From Bacteroidales bacterium (lineage in GTDB: Bacteria; Bacteroidota; Bacteroidia; Bacteroidales; UBA932): 61,110 nucleotides of DNA. Shown here in pieces: positions 26,971 to 34,844 of this stretch. The translations under genes and the position numbers were made by a program. How positions within the stretch are numbered: the stretch's first letter is position 1; the number at the start of each line of letters is the position of its first letter. Where the stretch lies: NCBI GenBank assembly GCA_012839605.1, contig DUNA01000065.1:1-61110 (forward strand), in the 5' to 3' direction. The notes below the pieces were generated by a model. That model made no database searches. It was not told the DNA's origin and saw only the letters and a list, made by a program, of their open reading frames with translations.

Positions 26971-27828
26971 ATGTGGTTTCATATTAGTGTTCAAGGCAAC
27001 GGCAAGCATAATATTTTCCAGAATACTAGCGAAGTTCTACACGCTATTGATTTATTAGCCGTTTGTAGTCATCAGTATGATGTAGATGTACTGGCTTATC
27101 AGTTTTTATCAAATCATTATCATTTAATACTCAAATGCAAATCCCCTGCTGCGTTTATGCAGGCCTATAGAATTAGCTTTACACGGTACTCCAACTATAA
27201 GAATTGTTCGGTTGGAGCTATAGGACGAACACGCTATTCCCGTGGAGTCATAACTCATCGCAATAAGCTGGAAGACAGATTGATTTACGTCTTACGTAAT
27301 TCTGTAAAACACAAGGTAGTAGAGCATTCGTATATAGATCCACATAATTCTACGAAATATTATTTTCAAGAAGAACGTGGCGTAACAGGCCCTAATAATT
27401 TAACACCGGCCGGCGAAAAACGATACTTGAACAATAGCAAGTATTACATTCCAAGCTCCTATCTGTTAGATGAAAACGGACATATTTATCCAAGGAGTTT
27501 TTTAAAATACCGGGATGTAGAAAAGATATTCAAAAACTACCCCAATTTCATACACAAGATATCTTACCCCACTGCGCAGGAAATAGAAGACAATAACGGT
27601 ATAGTACCTATACCATTTACTATGAAATACAATGATTTACAGATAAGTGAGAAAGTGTTGAATTACATACACCCCAGGCCACTGAATTCTTTATCATTAG
27701 ATGAAGTGCTACATATTTGCACCAAACTCAGATCTAAAAACATGGCCTCAATCAAGCAAATGAGCAGAATATTCTCTATACCGGAAACAAGTTTACGTAG
27801 AAAAATGGCGCGCCCAGATCAGATCTAG
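26971..27828 (+). CDS. REP-associated tyrosine transposase, family B (RAYT-B)
   Basis: Y1 HUH transposase of 285 residues, homologous along its length to RAYT-A. MWFHISVQGNGKHNIF opens it, SNHYHLI holds the HUH His49/His51, and Tyr106 in RLIYVLRNS is the probable nucleophile at the same position as in RAYT-A. Two REPINs of family B (B2, B3) precede it and one (B4) covers its 3' end, so family B is its cognate repeat. The conserved part ends IPETSLRRK; the last residues MARPDQI and the TAG stop come from the B4 left arm. Its codons are AT-richer than those of RAYT-A. Likely mobilises or maintains the family B repeats found throughout the window. Confidence 0.9.
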   Translation: MWFHISVQGNGKHNIFQNTSEVLHAIDLLAVCSHQYDVDVLAYQFLSNHYHLILKCKSPAAFMQAYRISFTRYSNYKNCSVGAIGRTRYSRGVITHRNKLEDRLIYVLRNSVKHKVVEHSYIDPHNSTKYYFQEERGVTGPNNLTPAGEKRYLNNSKYYIPSSYLLDENGHIYPRSFLKYRDVEKIFKNYPNFIHKISYPTAQEIEDNNGIVPIPFTMKYNDLQISEKVLNYIHPRPLNSLSLDEVLHICTKLRSKNMASIKQMSRIFSIPETSLRRKMARPDQI

Positions 27829-27927
27829 CGCGCCAAACACATTTCGTGAAAACACATTTCGCTGAAATTCAGTATTTTAAAAATTCACATAACAAAAGTG
27901 GTGCGCTAGATCAGAGATGGCGCACCA
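27806..27927. repeat. REPIN B4: family B pair overlapping the RAYT-B 3' end
   Basis: Left arm 27806-27835 (GGCGCGCCCAGATCAGATCT core) contains the RAYT-B stop codon; right arm 27899-27927 is the GCGCTAGATCAGAGATGGCG type. Spacer 63 bases. After it, 27928-28006 is a CACACCA-rich stretch with no gene. Confidence 0.85.
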
Positions 27928-28006
27928 AAAACGCGCCAAAACCCCACCAAAATTCACCAGCCTCACCACACACCACACACCACACACCAAGCCCCACTAA
28001 ACACCC

Positions 28007-29020
28007 CTACTCACCCCGCATATCCACCAGCTCCGTATTGTTGCGGATGATTTCCAGGCTCAATTGTACAGACTGGCCTATGGCGGCTTCTATGTCGTCT
28101 TCCGTTACGCCCAATGGGATGCTGCCTAAGGATTTGTCAATGAATTGATTGGAGCATTGCAGTTTCGCAAATTCCACAGGATGCAATCCCGGGTCCAAGT
28201 TGGCTTGCTTGTGTTCTTTCACAGATTTGCGAGCGGCCATCTTATACAAGAACGTAGGGATGGTTACGATTTTCTTATCGGGAGTACCCATGTATTTGTG
28301 GAAGATTTCCAACATCTCTCGCCAAGTCATGTTGTAATAGCCTATAGGATAGGATTTGCCTTCTTTGTTTCTTTCCAAAGCTCCGGCAATCGCTTCTCCC
28401 ACTTGTTTGACTGTTACCATGGTCGTTCCTCCTTTAGGATACATGGTTTTCTTTCCCATCTTCAGCAATTGTTCTACTAAAAAGAACCAAACGGGTTTGC
28501 GCCCCGGTTGCGTTCCAAAGATATAGGGCAGTTCCAATACGGCCACATCAAATCCCGGTTCGGCAAAAGACAACGCCATGTTCTCTTGATCCACACGGCT
28601 GCGAATGTACGGGTGCCATTTTGTCAGTTCCAACTCGGGACGTGCTTTGGCAAAGTATGTAAAATAGGATCCGCAAATTACATTGTGCTTGACTCCGGCC
28701 TCTTTAGCCAGCCGCAATACGCGCTCCAAAGCATCTATGTTGAACTTTTTAAACATATCGTAAATGGGAGGTGCAGAAGTCAATCTTTCGTCTATACCCG
28801 CTGCAAACACAAAACCCTCGTTTCCTTTAAGATGTTCAAGAAGCTCTTTATCAGACATTTCCATGAAGTTCCCGTAAGTTACTTCCATTTCTTTAGGCAG
28901 CTCGGCACCCTCGGGCAAGGGAGGCAATGCCAGAGTTTTTACTTTGTGACCACGCTGTATCAATTCGTAAGCGGCTTGGCTACCTATAAGCCCTGTTCCG
29001 CCAATCATTAAAACATTCAT
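28007..29020 (-). CDS. NAD(P)-dependent epimerase/dehydratase family protein (extended SDR)
   Basis: 337 residues. MNVLMIGGTGLIGSQAAYEL is the NAD(P)-binding GxxGxxG motif of extended SDRs. The canonical YxxxK is not evident at the usual site (KWHPYIRSRVDQENMAL lies there), so the active site may differ from that of standard epimerases and it could be an atypical or NmrA-like member. VLELPYIFGTQPGRKPVW resembles the substrate-side block. It stands alone; neighbours give no substrate hint. The family is clear, the reaction is not. Confidence 0.78.
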   Translation of the reverse strand: MNVLMIGGTGLIGSQAAYELIQRGHKVKTLALPPLPEGAELPKEMEVTYGNFMEMSDKELLEHLKGNEGFVFAAGIDERLTSAPPIYDMFKKFNIDALERVLRLAKEAGVKHNVICGSYFTYFAKARPELELTKWHPYIRSRVDQENMALSFAEPGFDVAVLELPYIFGTQPGRKPVWFFLVEQLLKMGKKTMYPKGGTTMVTVKQVGEAIAGALERNKEGKSYPIGYYNMTWREMLEIFHKYMGTPDKKIVTIPTFLYKMAARKSVKEHKQANLDPGLHPVEFAKLQCSNQFIDKSLGSIPLGVTEDDIEAAIGQSVQLSLEIIRNNTELVDMRGE

Positions 29021-29117
29021 AATATCTTATTTTAATCGTTTCAAACTAGAGTACAAATCGCATACCATCCAAAAATTTAATGTATGTTTACATAATCAAT
29101 TTTAATCACAAAAGACT

Positions 29118-30425
29118 ATGACAACAAAACATCTAAAACATCTAAAACATTTTCAATGGTTCTTGCCTCTTGTGGTGATACTTACCTTTGTTCAATGCGA
29201 CCGTATAGGACAGGATGCCCCACAAGTATTGATGCCTCAAGTAGGCGGACAAACGAATTTGGAAATACCGCCTGCTGCTAAAACACATACGTTTTCCTTC
29301 TATTCTTCGGAAGACTGGACGGCTGAAATCTCAGATACTCCTGCTGTAAGAGGAGGCGAAGGAGGCCCTTCCATACATCCCTCCTCCGGTAAAGGTTCCA
29401 GAATAAAACAAACCATCCATATTACTGTGCCGGAAAACCATACATCTGAATTGCGCACATACATTTTAAGCCTATTTGCCGGTGAAAAAACGTTGACCCT
29501 TCCCATTGAACAAAGACCGGATTTGGGAGATTTGCAAATAAGCACAGAAGAGGTAGAATTGCCTTCCTTAGGAGGAAGCAAGGTGGTTGAAATCCTGACC
29601 AACAAACCGTGGACAGCTACCGTAGAGGACGATTGGATTACAATCTCTCAAACAGAAGGTATTGGTAACGAAGAAGTGGACCTTATTATAGAAGCTGCTC
29701 ACAACAAAACAGGTCACCAAACAGGTACCATTCTCATCAAATCGAGCGATTTTGAATATACGGTTGCCGTATCTCAGCACGCATTGGACTGTACTTTGGA
29801 CAAAAGCTACAATCTGTCATACAATGAAACCCATACGATAGACTTCACCGTCCTAAGCACTTTACCCTGGACCATGGCAGTAGCCTCAAATGCAGGCTGG
29901 ATATCCGTAGAAAAAGACGCACACGATGCATCAGCAACACCCATTGCAAACAAAATCACGGTTGAAGAAAATACCGGCAACATTAGGACGGCACAACTGC
30001 TTCTTACCAACGGTAATAATGAAAAACTCACGTACACCGTCACCCAGCAAGCCGATCTCAGTCGTTTCATACCCTCGGACTGGGAGGCCAACGTCTCCAT
30101 AAGATATCTTACGTATGAAATAATCGGACCGGCAGACTTTGCCATAGTAGCAACCGATGAAAGCGAGCACAGCCAATACAAAGCAAAAGTGACAGCCTTT
30201 GGACACTATGCTAAAATTCTGGAATTGACCCACGACTCCATCAAATTCCAGATAGCCGGCAAAGACTTCACATATAATCATGTAACACTCAAAAACGCTA
30301 TAACTACTTTCCAAGGCACCTTCTCAAAAGACCTCAATACAATGGAAGGCACCCATAGTATAAGCGGCTCTATTGAAGGCGTACCTATCACAGCCCGCGG
30401 CAACTGGGATGCTACCCGAAAATAA
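29118..30425 (+). CDS. BACON-domain lipoprotein, copy 1
   Basis: 435 residues, signal peptide with lipobox LTFVQCDR (Cys about residue 27), so an exported lipoprotein. At least two to three BACON-like all-beta domains are visible: each has a GG/strand start, a W-T-A or W-T-M motif (EDWTAEISD, KPWTATVEDDWITISQ, LPWTMAVASNAGWISVE) and a closing T-V-T/S-Q strand (YTVAVSQHA, YTVTQQAD). BACON domains occur in Bacteroidetes surface proteins and are linked to carbohydrate or mucin binding. The C-terminal about 110 residues form another beta-rich domain with no recognised family. A paralogue follows 38 bases later. Confidence 0.82.
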   Translation: MTTKHLKHLKHFQWFLPLVVILTFVQCDRIGQDAPQVLMPQVGGQTNLEIPPAAKTHTFSFYSSEDWTAEISDTPAVRGGEGGPSIHPSSGKGSRIKQTIHITVPENHTSELRTYILSLFAGEKTLTLPIEQRPDLGDLQISTEEVELPSLGGSKVVEILTNKPWTATVEDDWITISQTEGIGNEEVDLIIEAAHNKTGHQTGTILIKSSDFEYTVAVSQHALDCTLDKSYNLSYNETHTIDFTVLSTLPWTMAVASNAGWISVEKDAHDASATPIANKITVEENTGNIRTAQLLLTNGNNEKLTYTVTQQADLSRFIPSDWEANVSIRYLTYEIIGPADFAIVATDESEHSQYKAKVTAFGHYAKILELTHDSIKFQIAGKDFTYNHVTLKNAITTFQGTFSKDLNTMEGTHSISGSIEGVPITARGNWDATRK

Positions 30426-30463
30426 ACGACCAGTAGAGAACATCCGCTTTTACGCTTAAAATC

Positions 30464-31732
30464 ATGGCTCATAAATACAGCTGTACTCTAAGATACGTCC
30501 TGATTCTGGTTCCACTCCTCCTCTTTACAAGGTGTGAGGACTGGATTCAGGACGCTCCTCAAATACTAAGAGCCTACGACACTTCACAACTGCAATACCA
30601 CATAGCTCCCATTGCCAACACCTACGGTTTTCTGTTCTACTCGTCAGAAGATTGGCAAGCCGTTATTTCCTCCCCATTTGGAGAAGAAGACATACCTGAC
30701 CCACCTACCATTTTCCCGGAGCAAGGCCAAGGCTCCGGAATCGTTCAATCCATCCATTTTACCGTACCGGAAAATACCACCGAATACCCCAGAACATTCT
30801 ACCTGACCCTGGTGGCAGGCGAAAAAAACCTAACCGTCATCATTGAACAAAGAGCAGATTTAGGCATATTGCAAGTCACTCCCACAGACATTCTGCTACC
30901 GGCTACGGGTGGCACACAAGAGATACAAATCAAATCCAACAAAGACTGGTTCTCTACCTCGGAAAACCATTGGTACACCCTATCCCAGACCTCTGGCGTA
31001 GGCAATCAAGAAGCCACCGTAACCGTATCGGCCCCGCACAATAAAACCGTTTTTAAAACAGCCGAACACCAATACCAATCAGACCTAAACACCTGCACCG
31101 TTACCGTAAGCCAACACGCCTTAGACTGGACCCTCCCCACAAACCTAAAAATCTCCCACGACGGACCGCAAACATTCCCCTTTACCGTCACAAGCAGCTT
31201 GCCGTGGACCATCACCGGTCAAACACAGGCCCAATGGTACACCATAGAAACTACCGGCCACCCGGAATCCGCCTCTGCCATTGAAAACCACATAACCTTT
31301 CACCAAAACACCGGAGGCACCAGAACGGCCAAACTCACCCTCGCCAACACCAACAACGACAAGCTCACCTTTACCATCACACAACACCCGGACTTGCAAT
31401 GGCTCTTCCCCAGCTACTGGAACGGCACCGCCAAAGTAGACATTATGGGCCTTACACAAATCGGCAGCATAGACTTAACCATATTGGACCATGAACACAT
31501 ACTAGTTCGGGGATATACCGGCCACATCACCTACATTTCCAAAGAAACCATCCAATTTACCGTTTATATAGACAAACTCGAATACGGAGGCTTTACCGGA
31601 CACAACGTCAAAGGCAACTTTATCGGCTACTTCTCAGAAGATCTGACATCTCTTTCGGGCACCCTGACCGGAAGCGCAACCATCCTAGGCATTAACGTAT
31701 CGGCCAGCGGCACATGGCAAGCCAGTCTCTAA
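30464..31732 (+). CDS. BACON-domain lipoprotein, copy 2 (tandem paralogue)
   Basis: 422 residues with lipobox LLLFTRCED. It follows copy 1 domain by domain: QDAPQILRAY vs QDAPQVLMPQ, FYSSEDWQAVIS vs FYSSEDWTAEIS, LPATGGTQEIQIKSNKDWF, LPWTITGQTQAQWYTIE and the C-terminal SGTLTGSATI domain. About one BACON motif per 90 residues. Sequence identity looks moderate, so the duplication is not recent. Both genes probably form one operon for surface proteins that bind a shared ligand class. Its stop overlaps the stop of the convergent ABC gene by four bases. Confidence 0.82.
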   Translation: MAHKYSCTLRYVLILVPLLLFTRCEDWIQDAPQILRAYDTSQLQYHIAPIANTYGFLFYSSEDWQAVISSPFGEEDIPDPPTIFPEQGQGSGIVQSIHFTVPENTTEYPRTFYLTLVAGEKNLTVIIEQRADLGILQVTPTDILLPATGGTQEIQIKSNKDWFSTSENHWYTLSQTSGVGNQEATVTVSAPHNKTVFKTAEHQYQSDLNTCTVTVSQHALDWTLPTNLKISHDGPQTFPFTVTSSLPWTITGQTQAQWYTIETTGHPESASAIENHITFHQNTGGTRTAKLTLANTNNDKLTFTITQHPDLQWLFPSYWNGTAKVDIMGLTQIGSIDLTILDHEHILVRGYTGHITYISKETIQFTVYIDKLEYGGFTGHNVKGNFIGYFSEDLTSLSGTLTGSATILGINVSASGTWQASL

Positions 31733-33378
31733 AAAGACGTTGCCGGCAATTCCACGCGGTAGTCGCAGAGAGCGGCTACGTGCGGTTGGTGCGTGATAAA
31801 AAGCACAGACCGATTGCCTATATGACGACGCAGATTTTCCACAAACAAACGCGAAGTTTCCGGATCCAAAGCCGAGGTGGCCTCGTCCAGCAACAAGATT
31901 TTACCCGGTCGCAGCAACGCTCGGGCAATGGCAATGCGCTGCCCTTGTCCTTCTGACAGACCGCTGCCGCCTTCGCCCAGCACCGTATCCAAACCGTCAG
32001 GCAGCTCAAATACAAATTGGGCCGAGGCAATCTCCAGCACACGCTGCAGTTGCTCTTCATGGGGAACGGCTGCAGCATCCGCCGGCAAGCCCAACTCCAG
32101 ATTGGCACGGATGGTTCCGCTGATTAAGGAGCCGCCTTGCGGCACATATACAAAATTGGAACGGGTCCGTTCCGACACCTCTGCCTGCCTAAACTCATCT
32201 TCCAGCACCAAACGCCCTTTGTCCGGCTTGACCAACGCCAACAACAAACGCAGCAAGGTGGTTTTTCCCACGCCGGTGGGCCCCATAACGGCCACCATAG
32301 TTCCGGGTCTCAAGTCTAGTGAAAAGCCATCTAAGACCGGTTCAGACCCCCTATCGTAAGAGAACGACACATCTTCTATACGCAACGCTACGTCCCCCTG
32401 CAACAAAACGGGATCTTTTGTTTCTTCCAACGTAAAACCGGTCAAAAAAATCAACCGCTCCGCTGCAGCCTTGGCCGACACAATGCCCGGCAATTGCCGT
32501 ACCAGTTCGTAAAGCGGACGCTGGATCCTACTGACCAATTGCAAATACGCCGTAACCGTTCCAAAGGTTACTTTTTGATAAGCCAAGCTCCAGGCACTCC
32601 ACAAAAACGCCGTAATATAGCCCCCGTTAAACGTCAATCCCATCAACAAATTGGCCACCACAGACACCCGTGTCCGTTGCCGCACATCCTCGTGCAATTG
32701 CCCCTGCAACCCGTCCAAACGGTCCAATTCGTCTTGTTGCCGCTCAAATGTCCTGATCAACACCTGATTCAGCAAACTCTCTTCCAACATAGACGTAATC
32801 AGACTCTCGCTCTCTTTCACCTGCAACGTATATTTTTTCATATGCCGGTAATACAACCGACTAAACCCCACCAACAACGGCAACCCCACCCCCAGAATCA
32901 ACGCCAGCGTAGGATCCAAAATATAAAGAATGACCAACGCCCCGGCAAACTGCACCACAGACACAAGCGCCAACGGCAACCCGTACACCATCATATCTAC
33001 CAAATCGTCCGTATCACGAATAATGCGCGTCAACATGTCGCCGCTATGGACCGTGGCCAATTCCTGCCAACGGGAATACAACAATTTGGAAAAAACACTG
33101 TACCGTACAAAATTGCCCATACGCACCTGCGTCATCCGCCGCAACTTCACCTCCCACGCCCTAAACAGAATCTGCAACAAAATCAAAGTTATGAGCAACA
33201 ACGCATGGTACAACAAATTTCCCGGTCGGCTGCCAATAGCAATGTCTATGATGGCCTTGGAAAACCACACGAACGCCAACGAAAAGCCCACCTCGGCCAG
33301 TCCAACAAAAGTAATGGCAACCAACCGAGAACGCACCCCTCGGGACACGTAATTTAAAAACCTCAGAGTTTCTTTCAT
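31729..33378 (-). CDS. ABC transporter, fused membrane and ATPase domains
   Basis: 549-residue half-transporter: six membrane helices in about residues 15-300, then an ATPase domain with Walker [10 protein letters not shown] (about 363-371), signature LSEGQGQR (about 474) and Walker B ILLLDEATSALD. Type IV exporters of this form move peptides, lipids or drugs outward as dimers. It is downstream, on the same strand, of a nucleotidyltransferase and a PqqD protein, and further upstream of an S26-like peptidase and HprK-like kinase; that gene set suggests export of a modified peptide, which is inference. The signature differs slightly from LSGGQ. Confidence 0.87.
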   Translation of the reverse strand: MKETLRFLNYVSRGVRSRLVAITFVGLAEVGFSLAFVWFSKAIIDIAIGSRPGNLLYHALLLITLILLQILFRAWEVKLRRMTQVRMGNFVRYSVFSKLLYSRWQELATVHSGDMLTRIIRDTDDLVDMMVYGLPLALVSVVQFAGALVILYILDPTLALILGVGLPLLVGFSRLYYRHMKKYTLQVKESESLITSMLEESLLNQVLIRTFERQQDELDRLDGLQGQLHEDVRQRTRVSVVANLLMGLTFNGGYITAFLWSAWSLAYQKVTFGTVTAYLQLVSRIQRPLYELVRQLPGIVSAKAAAERLIFLTGFTLEETKDPVLLQGDVALRIEDVSFSYDRGSEPVLDGFSLDLRPGTMVAVMGPTGVGKTTLLRLLLALVKPDKGRLVLEDEFRQAEVSERTRSNFVYVPQGGSLISGTIRANLELGLPADAAAVPHEEQLQRVLEIASAQFVFELPDGLDTVLGEGGSGLSEGQGQRIAIARALLRPGKILLLDEATSALDPETSRLFVENLRRHIGNRSVLFITHQPHVAALCDYRVELPATSF

Positions 33379-33392
33379 GCGCTTAGAATCAC

Positions 33393-34538
33393 TTATGCGT
33401 CAAAGCCAATCCTCAATCTGTTAATTAATTTTTTGTGCGGTAACACAGCAATATGACTGCAAGATAAGGAAGCAAAACGAAAAGTACGCTTGACTGTTTC
33501 TACATATGAATACCACATACCGGAGTATTTTCCGTCGGGACGCTTTTTGCCCGGTTTGTGAAACCCAAAATTGCCTACCCTCAATATATCCGCAGCCACT
33601 GCACGCACGTGGTGCTCCTTGGCAGCTCCTATAACAAACGGAAACACAGCCGGCGAAGCTTCCAAATACTGCACAGCCACAGAGGCAAATACTTGCATAG
33701 GATACAACAATTTATAGGAACAAACGCGCTCGATAAATGCATCCGGATCTATCTGCTTGTAATGATGTTGCAAGAACAACACCCAATCACACAATTGCCG
33801 CAATCCCACCCCTTGATGTATAAAATGGCGAAACGTATGATGAAATAAGAAAAAGGCATTCATTTCCACCGGCAGTGCCCATACATCAACTGTCCCTTGT
33901 CCCCCACTAGCATCCAACTCCAATATCGGAAACCCATCACCCATCACCTCTTTCTCCCACTCAATAAACATCCTGTCGTAACTACTGCGATCAAAATACG
34001 ATATCCTCCTGTGCGGCTCCACTACCACACCGTTCCAATCGTAATTGTAATGAATATGCCCGGCATCTTTCGCATTGTACCCTTTCTTGAGAGCCCAAGA
34101 AAGCGAACGCTCGTAATCTCCCTTCCCGTAAAGTAAAATATCAATATCGCCCGGATTGCGCAACATCGGATTGGGGTAATAATGACCGCTTGCCGGTCCT
34201 TTCATCAGTACAAACGGAAAACCGGCTTGGTTGTATTCTTCTTTCAACGCTGCCAAGACCTCCAAGCGTCTGTGATTCAAAGATTTTGTTTGTTCTATAT
34301 GCGCCAACAATTGCATTTTCACTTCTTGCGGAGGCAGCGCCTCGGCCGGCAACGACAACACCTGATCGGCCACCAAAGCATTGACGCTCTGTTTGTGAGC
34401 CATAGCCACCAACGCTTTCCAATCGGCAAGACTCAGGCTTGTAAAAGAAGCAGCTTGTAACGGTTTGCTCCACAAGGCAGCGGAAAGCACATCCAAGAAG
34501 AGCTGTTCTATAGGCAAACAATACTTATATTTCAACAA
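33393..34538 (-). CDS. Nucleotidyltransferase family protein (NTP_transf_5-like)
   Basis: 381 residues. KGPASGHYYPNPMLRNPGDI then DILL carries the acidic Asp-x-Asp of a nucleotidyltransferase fold, and VEPHRRIS / LFHHTFRHFIHQGVGLRQLCDWV match the pattern of the uncharacterised NTP_transf_5 family that is often next to PqqD-like and ABC genes. The start is a TTG at 34538 overlapping the PqqD stop by 14 bases; no ATG is available until far inside, so translation is probably coupled. Substrate unknown; transfer of a nucleotide to a peptide or sugar is a guess from context. Confidence 0.75.
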   Translation of the reverse strand: MLKYKYCLPIEQLFLDVLSAALWSKPLQAASFTSLSLADWKALVAMAHKQSVNALVADQVLSLPAEALPPQEVKMQLLAHIEQTKSLNHRRLEVLAALKEEYNQAGFPFVLMKGPASGHYYPNPMLRNPGDIDILLYGKGDYERSLSWALKKGYNAKDAGHIHYNYDWNGVVVEPHRRISYFDRSSYDRMFIEWEKEVMGDGFPILELDASGGQGTVDVWALPVEMNAFFLFHHTFRHFIHQGVGLRQLCDWVLFLQHHYKQIDPDAFIERVCSYKLLYPMQVFASVAVQYLEASPAVFPFVIGAAKEHHVRAVAADILRVGNFGFHKPGKKRPDGKYSGMWYSYVETVKRTFRFASLSCSHIAVLPHKKLINRLRIGFDA

Positions 34539-34794
34539 GGTTGTGTTGTTTTAAAGCGTTAATTAAAGTTTGTACATCTCTATCGGCTTCCAATCTGCTT
34601 ATACCATATTTTTCAACCAACAAATCCACCCAACTTTCTGCAGAGAACTCCTTTCCCTGCACAGATTCTATTAAAAAAGCAGCCGATTGGTTAAGCGTTA
34701 CTACCCGCGTATAATCCAAACCGGACCCGCTTTTTGATACCATCATATACTCGTCTCCTATCTTACGAATAGAAAATTGTTCTTTCAGTTTCAT
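34525..34794 (-). CDS. PqqD-family peptide-binding protein (RiPP recognition element)
   Basis: 89 residues with the PqqD winged-helix pattern: a beta-rich start (FSIRKIGDEYMMVSKSGSGL), NQSAAFLIESVQGKEFS, and a helical end (YGISRLEADRDVQTLINALK). PqqD-like domains bind leader peptides of ribosomally made natural products and hand them to tailoring enzymes. It overlaps the nucleotidyltransferase gene by 14 bases. No precursor peptide gene is evident beside it. The upstream neighbours (S26-like peptidase and HprK-like kinase) are now 5 kb away because the YhaN/YhaO pair lies between. Confidence 0.8.
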   Translation of the reverse strand: MKLKEQFSIRKIGDEYMMVSKSGSGLDYTRVVTLNQSAAFLIESVQGKEFSAESWVDLLVEKYGISRLEADRDVQTLINALKQHNLVEI

Positions 34795-34844
34795 AGTTTG
34801 TAGTTAATTATGCAAAATAACACATCTTCTGTAAACAGCCAAAG

